Below, piece after piece: positions 16,112 to 22,699 of a stretch of DNA of 64,000 nucleotides (position 1 is its first letter; each line of letters opens with the position of its first letter). The DNA is from CBDDIP01 sp965279405. GTDB taxonomy: Bacteria; Actinomycetota; Acidimicrobiia; Acidimicrobiales; Ilumatobacteraceae. The DNA is taken from the NCBI GenBank assembly GCA_965279405.1, contig OZ257157.1, positions 930,001 to 994,000 on the forward strand, in the 5' to 3' direction. The notes under the pieces are model-generated. The model was not told the DNA's origin, searched no databases, and saw only the letters and a list, made by a program, of their open reading frames with translations. A program made the translations under genes and the position numbers.

Positions 16112-16132
16112 AGGCGCCTCCTCTTGAGCTTG

Positions 16133-16161
16133 AGTATACCCCCCCAGGGTAAAGGTCCCAA
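16133..16161 (-). promoter_or_regulatory. copB promoter with embedded CsoR-like operator
   Basis: On the minus strand the -35 box TTGGGA (16156-16161) and -10 box TATACT (16133-16138) are 17 bases apart. The spacer holds TACCC-N5-GGGTA (16137-16151), the GC-rich pseudo-palindrome typical of CsoR/RcnR-family copper repressors. No csoR gene is in this window. Confidence 0.72.
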
Positions 16162-16211
16162 TCGACGACCGACCCTCGGGTTCGACGGACTCACGACTTG
16201 ATCGTGCAGGT

Positions 16212-16229
16212 TTTCGACGGACGTCGAAA
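16212..16229. repeat. Short inverted repeat upstream of copB
   Basis: TTTCGAC-GGAC-GTCGAAA, a perfect 7-bp inverted repeat with a 4-base loop, between the copB promoter and operator G. It could be an operator half or a small hairpin; no T-run follows, so it is a poor terminator. Confidence 0.35.
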
Positions 16230-16241
16230 GCGCAAAACGCC

Positions 16242-16263
16242 CTACTACGTCACAATGTAGTAG
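16242..16263. promoter_or_regulatory. BlaI/CopY-type operator variant (site G)
   Basis: The right arm TGTAGTA (16256-16262) is perfect. With the usual 3-base spacer the left arm reads TACGTCA (5 of 7 matches); a better arm, TACTACG, lies 3 bases further out (16243-16249). Either reading keeps dyad symmetry. It is 131 bases upstream of copB; the 487-bp stretch 16112-16598 otherwise holds only the copB promoter, one hairpin and a doubtful 70-aa reading frame. Confidence 0.6.
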
Positions 16264-16277
16264 TCGCTCGCGCAGCG

Positions 16278-16490
16278 TCAGCTGTCGCAGGCATTTGAGC
16301 AAGTGGTGCACATTGCTTCGGGCGCCGAGAGGACGATTCCGACGTCACCATCGACCGCCAGCAACGACCCCGCAGGGTGGAGAAGTCTGAATCGACACTC
16401 GACAGTGCCGTCGGGCCAACGAACAGCTGTGAGCTCAGCCGGAATCGAGCGATTGGAGGCGGCGGTCCACGTTGGTTGCGAGTGAATCAT
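16278..16490 (-). CDS. Possible 70-aa protein with C-terminal cysteine cluster
   Basis: An open frame ending in MCTTCSNACDS, a CxxCxxxC arrangement that could bind a soft metal. Codon use is acceptable for the island but there is no clear ribosome binding site, no signal peptide and no family resemblance I can name. The body (WPDGTVECRFRLLHP) looks protein-like. It ends 15 bases before operator site G and points toward copB. It may be a decayed or chance frame; an upstream start at 16550 would lengthen it to 90 aa. Confidence 0.35.
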   Translation of the reverse strand: MIHSQPTWTAASNRSIPAELTAVRWPDGTVECRFRLLHPAGSLLAVDGDVGIVLSAPEAMCTTCSNACDS

Positions 16491-16598
16491 CAGTGGGCTG
16501 ACAGCACGGGGACGAACACCCACGCAGTGTAAGAAGATGACGCAGGTCACCGATCAGACTTGTTGGCATGTTGTACTCCGACGAAGAAGAATCGATAT

Positions 16599-17489
16599 AT
16601 GAGTGATCCCGCACGGCTCGTGGATGCGGCCTCGGATCTCGTCGACCTGTTCCTCGCCCGGCTGGGGCTCGATCGGGAGCCGCCGTCTGTCGAAGCGCTG
16701 CAACGGATCATGCACGCCCAGCTGGCGACGATCCCCTACGAGACGACGTGGATCCACCTCGGCGAGGCGTGGACCACCGAACCCGGCGCGGCGCTGGAGC
16801 GGATCGCCCGGCATCGCCGCGGCGGGTACTGCTTCCACCTCAACGGTGCACTCGCGGAGGTGCTCGACGCACTGGGCTACTCGGTGTCGCGACACGTCGG
16901 TGGCGTGCACGGGCCCGACGGGCCGGCCGACGAGGCGATGACGAACCACCTCGTGCTGACCGTCGGTGGACTGCCATCCGACGACAACCCGGAAGGTCGG
17001 TGGTACGTGGATGCCGGGCTGGGCGACGGTCCGACCTCGGCGTTGCCGCTGGGCGACGGCACGCACGACAGCGACCACTTCCGCTACGAGCTGTACCGGA
17101 CGGAGGGTGTCGGCGACTGGGGCTTCCGCCACGATCCGAAGGGCTCCTTCGTCGGCATGGTCTTCCGCAACCCGGCCGTGACGCACGAGGCCTTCGCTGC
17201 GCGCAACGTCGTCCTCAGCACGTCACCGGACTCCGGGTTCGTCAAGACCGTCACCGCGCAACGTCGCGACGAGCACGGCGCGACGATCATCCGCGGCTGC
17301 GCGTTGACGCGGATCGGCGACGAACGAGGCGAGCCGACGATGGTGGATCAGCGCGCCGACTGGTTCGATCTGATCGCGGAGGAGTTCGGGCTGACCTACG
17401 ACGGCGTCGAGGACGCGGCGAAGGACCGGCTCTGGAACCAGGTCATCACCACGCACCAGCGGTGGCTCGGCGAACAAGCCGCGACCTGA
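16599..17489 (+). CDS. nat: Arylamine N-acetyltransferase
   Basis: A 296-aa cytoplasmic enzyme that acetylates arylamines, hydrazines or related acceptors from acetyl-CoA (propionyl-CoA in some actinobacteria). The cysteine protease-like triad is visible as Cys78 (RRGGYCFHLN), His117 (MTNHLVL) and Asp138 (WYVDAGLG), at the spacing usual for NAT. I start at ATG 16599 so that the protein begins just before the N-terminal helical bundle; an upstream start at 16560 would add 13 unrelated residues. In mycobacteria nat lies in a steroid-catabolic operon; here its downstream neighbour is a PLP decarboxylase, 22 bases away in the same direction. Confidence 0.93.
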   Translation: MSDPARLVDAASDLVDLFLARLGLDREPPSVEALQRIMHAQLATIPYETTWIHLGEAWTTEPGAALERIARHRRGGYCFHLNGALAEVLDALGYSVSRHVGGVHGPDGPADEAMTNHLVLTVGGLPSDDNPEGRWYVDAGLGDGPTSALPLGDGTHDSDHFRYELYRTEGVGDWGFRHDPKGSFVGMVFRNPAVTHEAFAARNVVLSTSPDSGFVKTVTAQRRDEHGATIIRGCALTRIGDERGEPTMVDQRADWFDLIAEEFGLTYDGVEDAAKDRLWNQVITTHQRWLGEQAAT

Positions 17490-17511
17490 CCGACCGGTAC
17501 CCTCTGCGGCC

Positions 17512-18921
17512 GTGACTCCCGAGGAATTCCGCAGCAACGGCCACGCCCTGATCGACTGGATCGCCGAGTACCTGGAAGGGATCGAACGCTTCCCGGTGGC
17601 CTCCTCGGTGCAGCCGGGCGACGTGCGTGGGCAGCTGCCGGAGCACCCGCCCACGGCGCCGGAACCGTTCGCCGACGTGCTCGCCGACCTCGACCGCGTC
17701 GTCGTGCCCGGCCTCACGCACTGGCAGCACCCGAGCTTCTTCGCCTACTTCCCCGGCAACTCCAGCTACCCCGCCATCCTCGGCGAGCTCGTTGCCGCCG
17801 GCCTCGGCGTGCAGGGCATGAGCTGGGTGACGAGTCCGGCGTGCACCGAGGTGGAGACGCTGATGCTGGACTGGATGCAGGAGCTGCTCGGGTTGCCCGA
17901 GCGGTTCCGCAGCACGAGCGCGACTGGTGGCGGGGTGATCCACGGGTCTGCGAGCGAGGCGACGCTTGCCTCGATCCTCGCTGCGCGGTGGCGGATCACC
18001 GGCGGTGCGGTGAACACCACCGGCGACACGACTGCTCTTGTTGCATATGCAACATCACAGGCGCACTCGAGCATCGAGAAGGGACTGCGCATCGCCGGGA
18101 TCGGCACCAGTCAGACGCGCATCGTGCCGCACGACGAGTCGTATGCGATGCGCGCCGACGCGCTGGCGGAGATGATCGCGGCTGATCGAGCCGCCGGGCT
18201 CGTGCCGTTCTGGATCTGTGCGACTCGCGGTACGACCAGCTCGATGGCGTTCGACCCAGTTCCCGAGATCGGGGCGATCGCACAGCGCGAAGGTCTCTGG
18301 TTGCACGTCGACGCAGCGATGAGCGGCATCGGCGCGTTGGCCGACGAGCATCGCTGGATCAACGATGGTCTCGAGCTGGCCGACAGCTACTGCACGAACC
18401 CGCACAAGTGGATGGGCGTCAACTTCGACTGCGACCTCTTCTACACAGCCGACCGGACCGCGCTGCTGGGTGCGCTGAGCATCCTGCCCGAGTACCTGCG
18501 CTCGGCTGCGGCAGAGACCGGCGCGGCCATCGACTATCGCGACTGGCAGATCCCGCTGGGTCGCCGCTTCCGAGCGCTCAAGATCTGGTTCACGCTGCGC
18601 GCCGACGGCTCGGGCGCGACCGTCGCGATGATCCGGCGCCACGTCGAGCTGACCCAGGAGCTGGCCGGCTGGGTGGCCGAGGACCCACGTTTCGAGATCG
18701 TCGCCCCACACCCGCTGAACCTGCTCTGCATCCGGCTCGCGGCCGGTGACCAGGCCACCGACGCGTTGATCGAGGCGGCCAACGCCACGGGTGAGGCCCT
18801 GTTCACCCGCACCGTGCTGGACGGCCAGGTCGCGCTGCGCGTCTCGATCGGGGCGCGGTTGACCGAGCAACGCCACGTCGCCGCGGCGTGGTCGTTGCTG
18901 CAACGCCTCGCGGTCGGTTGA
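17512..18921 (+). CDS. PLP-dependent amino acid decarboxylase (aromatic-L-amino-acid type, group II)
   Basis: A 469-aa enzyme of the group II decarboxylase family that turns L-amino acids, typically DOPA, tryptophan, tyrosine or phenylalanine, into amines. The N-terminal segment resembles eukaryotic aromatic decarboxylases (THWQHPSFFAYFPGNSSY), the lysine that binds PLP is in NPHKWMGVNFDC, and HVDAAMSG holds the cofactor Asp. Length fits the family. GTG start at 17512. Together with the arylamine/amine acetyltransferase just upstream it could form and then acetylate an aromatic amine; that pairing is inference from adjacency. Confidence 0.9.
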   Translation: MTPEEFRSNGHALIDWIAEYLEGIERFPVASSVQPGDVRGQLPEHPPTAPEPFADVLADLDRVVVPGLTHWQHPSFFAYFPGNSSYPAILGELVAAGLGVQGMSWVTSPACTEVETLMLDWMQELLGLPERFRSTSATGGGVIHGSASEATLASILAARWRITGGAVNTTGDTTALVAYATSQAHSSIEKGLRIAGIGTSQTRIVPHDESYAMRADALAEMIAADRAAGLVPFWICATRGTTSSMAFDPVPEIGAIAQREGLWLHVDAAMSGIGALADEHRWINDGLELADSYCTNPHKWMGVNFDCDLFYTADRTALLGALSILPEYLRSAAAETGAAIDYRDWQIPLGRRFRALKIWFTLRADGSGATVAMIRRHVELTQELAGWVAEDPRFEIVAPHPLNLLCIRLAAGDQATDALIEAANATGEALFTRTVLDGQVALRVSIGARLTEQRHVAAAWSLLQRLAVG

Positions 18922-18951
18922 CTCGGCGCTCCCACAACAAAGGGAGCATTC

Positions 18952-19425
18952 ATGAGACACGTTCTCCGGGTGCTCGTCGCGGTCACGAGCGTCCTGACCG
19001 TCGCATCGCCGGTGTTCGCCGGCTCCACGCACACACCCGCCGGCGATCTGGCCTACATCAACCGGATGGTGTTCGACGTCCCGCTGCGCGAGTTCGTCCG
19101 CATCGCCGGTGCGCCGGCCGACCGCTGGTACGACTGGTCCACCGATCTGTGCTCGGCACCGATGGTCGGCTCCACCGGCCGCACCTTCGACTTCCGCGAC
19201 GCGTGCCGCCGGCACGACTTCGGCTACCGCAACCTGCAGCGGCTGGAGTCGCGATCCGGCACCGGCCACACCTACTGGAACGGCACGACGCGTCGACGCG
19301 TCGACCAGCAGCTGCTGGCTGACATGAAGGCCCACTGTCGCAACCGGCATCTGTGGGACCAACCGAGTTGCTACGCGTGGGCGGCCACGTTCTACGCGGC
19401 AGTGCGCGCCTTCGGCGGGCCCTGA
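18952..19425 (+). CDS. Secreted prokaryotic phospholipase A2
   Basis: A 157-aa exported protein with signal peptide (about 1-23, ending in PVFAG) and the catalytic segment of bacterial PLA2: DWSTDLCSAP followed by FDFRDACRRHDFGYRN, where the His-Asp pair hydrolyses the sn-2 ester of phospholipids. Cysteines at the usual positions should form disulfides. Homologous to the Streptomyces violaceoruber enzyme family. A strong ribosome site (AAGGGAG) precedes the ATG by 7 bases. It stands 30 bases after the decarboxylase but has no evident pathway link to it. Confidence 0.92.
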   Translation: MRHVLRVLVAVTSVLTVASPVFAGSTHTPAGDLAYINRMVFDVPLREFVRIAGAPADRWYDWSTDLCSAPMVGSTGRTFDFRDACRRHDFGYRNLQRLESRSGTGHTYWNGTTRRRVDQQLLADMKAHCRNRHLWDQPSCYAWAATFYAAVRAFGGP

Positions 19426-19428
19426 CGA

Positions 19429-20115
19429 CTACTCGTCGCCCGCTTCGAACGTCAGCTCGAGCAGCTGGCGGAGCACCCTCGCCGTCGCACCCCACACGGT
19501 CTCGTCATCGAGCTCGAAGAAGTGGATGGCGCGGTCGTCCGGCGGTGTGCCCCACCACTCCTCCCGATAGGTGTCGGCACGGGCCAGATCCGTGAGCGGC
19601 ACCCAGAAGATCCGGTCGACCTCGCCCGCCGCGGCTCGCAGCGGCGGGCGAGCGTCGGGGTTGCCGTCGATGCTGCCGACGACCGGGACGATGAAGCTCT
19701 GGCTGACGAGGGTCGACAGGCTGTCGAGCCGTCCGACGACCTGGATCCGCTCGCTCGGCAGATCGACCTCCTCCAGCGTCTCGCGCAGCGCCGCCTGTTC
19801 GTACGTCTCACCGGGCTCGACGCGCCCGCCGGGGAAGCTCACCTCGCCCCGATGCGACGAGAGGTTCATCGACCGCCGCGTCAGCAGCACCTCGGCGCCG
19901 TCGTCGCCGTCTGCCAGCACGAGCATCACTGCGGACGGCCGATGGTCGGCGAAGGGCGACAACGGCTCGGGAGGCGCGGGCCGGCGAACGATCGCTGCAG
20001 CAACCTCGGCGACGGTGATCGCCTGCACCGGCGCGCGCGACCAGGGCGCGTCGGCGCCGGCGCGCCACGCGTCGGGGCGAGGGATGAACTGCTGTCCGCC
20101 TGCCCGCCGGCTCAT
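19429..20115 (-). CDS. NUDIX hydrolase, CoA pyrophosphatase type
   Basis: A 228-aa protein with a complete Nudix box (GGRVEPGETYEQAALRETLEE split across one helix) preceded by SSHRGEVSFPGG, the UPF0035 signature of NudL/PCD1-type coenzyme A diphosphatases. These hydrolyse CoA and acyl-CoA to phosphopantetheine and 3',5'-ADP. The first 40 residues are an extra segment. It is convergent with the phospholipase gene (3-base gap) and lies 15 bases after a 55-aa gene on the same strand, with which it is probably co-transcribed. Confidence 0.9.
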   Translation of the reverse strand: MSRRAGGQQFIPRPDAWRAGADAPWSRAPVQAITVAEVAAAIVRRPAPPEPLSPFADHRPSAVMLVLADGDDGAEVLLTRRSMNLSSHRGEVSFPGGRVEPGETYEQAALRETLEEVDLPSERIQVVGRLDSLSTLVSQSFIVPVVGSIDGNPDARPPLRAAAGEVDRIFWVPLTDLARADTYREEWWGTPPDDRAIHFFELDDETVWGATARVLRQLLELTFEAGDE

Positions 20116-20130
20116 GTCAGCCGGGCCGGC

Positions 20131-20298
20131 TCACGACGTGGGGAGCCAGCCGCTGTCGGCGAGCTGACGAAGCACCTGGGGCAGGCCGGCGGTCTTCATG
20201 TTGGCCAGCACCCGGCCCGGCGTCTCCTCGCCGCGCTCCCACTCGTCCCATGCGCTGATGAGCTTCTGCAGATCGGGGGCGGGGGGCTCGAACGACAT
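20131..20298 (-). CDS. Conserved-looking 55-aa protein upstream of the NUDIX gene
   Basis: ATG at 20298 to TGA gives a 55-residue helical protein (MSFEPPAPDLQKLI..., ..LADSGWLPTS). Nearly every codon ends in G or C and the composition is balanced, with a WDEWERGEETPGRV core and an ANMKTAGLPQVL helix, so I regard it as genuine even though it is short. No transmembrane segment or known motif. It is divergent from the O-antigen-ligase-like gene and just upstream of the NUDIX gene; function unknown. Confidence 0.72.
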   Translation of the reverse strand: MSFEPPAPDLQKLISAWDEWERGEETPGRVLANMKTAGLPQVLRQLADSGWLPTS

Positions 20299-20345
20299 GT
20301 CACCAGGCTACCGACGCGGCCACCGACAACCCCGAGCGCCGTATC

Positions 20346-22121
20346 GTGCCGGCCGTGCGGCGAACCGAAGGGGTGTGGGGAGCGACAGACGTCGCCGCGG
20401 CCGCGACCACGGCCGCCCTCGTGCTGGGGTTCGATCCGCTCGGCTGGTACTCGTTCGCTCCGGTGAAGTGGGCCGTGGCGACGGTCGGCACGGCGACGGT
20501 CGCTGCCGCTGCGTCGTGGACGGGCACGTGGCGGCGCCCCGGTCGGCTGATCGGCGGACTGCTGGCCGGGCTGCTCGCCTGGATGGCACTCGCCGCGTGG
20601 CGCGGCGCCGATCCACGGTTCGCCTGGCTCGGGTTGCCGGAGCGCCACGCCGGCTGGTTGCTGTGGCTGTGCTGCGCGGTGCTGTTCCTTGCCGGCGCGC
20701 GCCGTCGCGCGGTGGTCGATGGGCTGGTCGTGGCCGGGGTCGGGCTGGCGCCGGTGCTCGTGGCCGACGCGTTCGGGCATCCCGTCGTGGCCGCCGGCAC
20801 CGAGCGGTTGACCGGCACGTTCGGGTCGGCCGCCTACCTCGGCGCAGCCTGCGTCCTGATCGCGCCGGTGGCCGCGAGCGTCGCACTGGACGCGTCGCGC
20901 GCCGTGGCCTGGCGACGTGTCGGCGGAGTGGCGGCCGGGAGCGCCCTGTTCGGTGTCGTCGGGTCGGGCACGCGCGGCGCGTGGGTCGCACTGGCGGCCG
21001 TCGGCGGGTGGGCGCTCGTGCGCGGCAGGCGCCGGCGGGCGACCTGGTTCGCCGCGACGGCAGCTCTGCTCGTGACGATCGCCGCGGCGGCCACCACGCC
21101 GGTCGGCACACGAGTCGGATCGGCGATGAACCGCGAGTCGCCCGGCGGAGCGAACCGCGTCGACGAGTGGCGCGTCGGTACCGCTGCGCTGGCCGATCAC
21201 CTGTTGCTCGGCGCCGGACCGGAGGGATATCGCATCGCCTTCGCCGACGGCGTCGACCCCGACTACGAACGAGCTCACGGCCGATCGCCGCTCCCCGACC
21301 GGGCACACAACGGGGTGCTGGACATCGCCCTGGCAGGCGGCGTGCCCGCTGCGGTGCTGTACGTCGGGTTCATCGGCATCGGCGTCGTGACGATGCGGCG
21401 ACGGCGGCTCGGGCGAGCCGATCGTGCCGCTGCGCTGGCACTGGTTGCGTACCTGATCCAGCAGCAGTTCCTGTTCCCGCTGGCGGAGGTGGAGCCGATC
21501 GCGTTCCTGCTGTTCGGCTCGTTGGTCCTCGCCGAGGCGCCGGCGTTGACGCTCGCCCATCCGTGGCCGCGGGTCGGGCGAGCGGCTGGCGCATCACTGG
21601 CCGGCGTCATCGGCATCGTCGCCCTGTGGTGGGGAGCGCGCGACGTGCTGGCCGACCGCGCCGCGCGCGACGCGGTGAGCGCAACGAACAGCGCCGACGC
21701 TTCCCGAGCGGCGCGGCACGCGGTCGATCTCCGTCCCGACGAGCTGCGCCTGCGTCTCCTGCTCGCGTCAGTGACCGACGACGAGGCCGAACGGGGGCGC
21801 GCCATCGACGACGCTCTGGCGTGGTCGCCACATGATCCGATCGTCGAGCTGCAGCAGGCGCAGCGGTTGACGGCGCAGGATCCGGCGCGAGCCGTCACCT
21901 ACCTCGCCGGGTTGGTCGCCCACGATCGCAACAACGCCGCCCTGCAACTGCTGTACGGCACCGCCGCCGTGCGCGTCGGCGACGAACTGACGGCCGAGCG
22001 GGCATGGCTGACGGCGATGGATCTCGCTCCACACGACCCGGGGCCGCGCAGCAACCTCGTCCGCCTGTACCGCGAACAGGGTCGCGACCAGGAGGCCGAC
22101 GCGCTGATCGGCGCATCGTGA
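20346..22121 (+). CDS. O-antigen ligase/polymerase-like membrane protein with C-terminal TPRs
   Basis: A 591-aa protein with about ten transmembrane helices (within 10-420) and a soluble C-terminal region (about 430-591) of helical TPR-like repeats. The Wzy_C/O-antigen ligase signature is visible: RVDEWRVGTAALADH with GAGPEGYR and, in the large outer loop, PDRAHNGVLDIALAGG, whose His is the proposed catalytic residue. Such proteins join or polymerise lipid-linked glycans on the outer face of the membrane. GTG start 20346. Its stop overlaps the start of a sigma factor gene by 4 bases, an unusual pairing. Confidence 0.85.
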   Translation: MPAVRRTEGVWGATDVAAAATTAALVLGFDPLGWYSFAPVKWAVATVGTATVAAAASWTGTWRRPGRLIGGLLAGLLAWMALAAWRGADPRFAWLGLPERHAGWLLWLCCAVLFLAGARRRAVVDGLVVAGVGLAPVLVADAFGHPVVAAGTERLTGTFGSAAYLGAACVLIAPVAASVALDASRAVAWRRVGGVAAGSALFGVVGSGTRGAWVALAAVGGWALVRGRRRRATWFAATAALLVTIAAAATTPVGTRVGSAMNRESPGGANRVDEWRVGTAALADHLLLGAGPEGYRIAFADGVDPDYERAHGRSPLPDRAHNGVLDIALAGGVPAAVLYVGFIGIGVVTMRRRRLGRADRAAALALVAYLIQQQFLFPLAEVEPIAFLLFGSLVLAEAPALTLAHPWPRVGRAAGASLAGVIGIVALWWGARDVLADRAARDAVSATNSADASRAARHAVDLRPDELRLRLLLASVTDDEAERGRAIDDALAWSPHDPIVELQQAQRLTAQDPARAVTYLAGLVAHDRNNAALQLLYGTAAVRVGDELTAERAWLTAMDLAPHDPGPRSNLVRLYREQGRDQEADALIGAS

Positions 22122-22699
22122 ATCGGGAACCGATGCGCCGTCTGGGGAGTCTGCCTGCTGTGGACAGCGTGATGGCTCGAGGCAACTCGGCCCGGCGCAC
22201 GGCCGATCCGGTGACGGTCGTGGCAGCGAACCCTTCCTTCGAGGGGTTCTACGAGCGCACCCGCACGCAGGTCGCCAAGGCGCTGGCGCTGACCCTGCGC
22301 GACAACGATCTGGCCAACGAGGCCGCCGACGAAGCGATGGCTCGGGCCTACGCGCGCTGGCGAACCGTGCAGCTGCTCGACAACCCGGCCGGCTGGGTCT
22401 ACCGGGTCGGGTTGAACTGGGCCAACAGCGCGCTGCGCCGGCGCCTCGGACCGCGACGCACGCTCCACCAGATCTCGCTCGGCTCGATCGAACCGGCCGA
22501 CCCGAAGCTGATGGCTGCGATCGGCCAGCTCGACCTCGATCGACGTGCCGTCGTCGTGTGCCGGTTCTTCCTCGAGCTGAGCGAGCTGGAGACGGCCCGA
22601 GCGCTCGGCGTCCGACCGGGCACGGTGAAGAGCCGACTGCACCGCGCCCTGCGCCAGCTGTCGGTGGAGCTGCGCCCGCGCACACCGGAGGAGGCGTGA
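22118..22699 (+). CDS. ECF-type RNA polymerase sigma factor
   Basis: A 193-aa sigma-70-family protein with region 2 (about 40-105: FEGFYERTRTQVAKAL ... NPAGWVYRVGLNWA) and region 4 with a helix-turn-helix (LSELETARALGVRPGTVKSRLHRAL). Region 3 is absent, as in ECF factors. I choose the GTG at 22118, which overlaps the previous stop by 4 bases; ATGs at 22133 and 22172 are in frame and would still leave region 2 intact. Its own stop shares one base with the next gene, a membrane-anchored protein that is the likely regulator. No promoter recognised by it could be picked out. Confidence 0.88.
   Translation: MNREPMRRLGSLPAVDSVMARGNSARRTADPVTVVAANPSFEGFYERTRTQVAKALALTLRDNDLANEAADEAMARAYARWRTVQLLDNPAGWVYRVGLNWANSALRRRLGPRRTLHQISLGSIEPADPKLMAAIGQLDLDRRAVVVCRFFLELSELETARALGVRPGTVKSRLHRALRQLSVELRPRTPEEA

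Noticed and set aside
4340..16550. The copper region considered as a transposon or integrated plasmid segment with visible ends
   Set aside because: No transposase, integrase, terminal inverted repeat, target duplication or tRNA end was found; island status rests on gene content and shared operators only.
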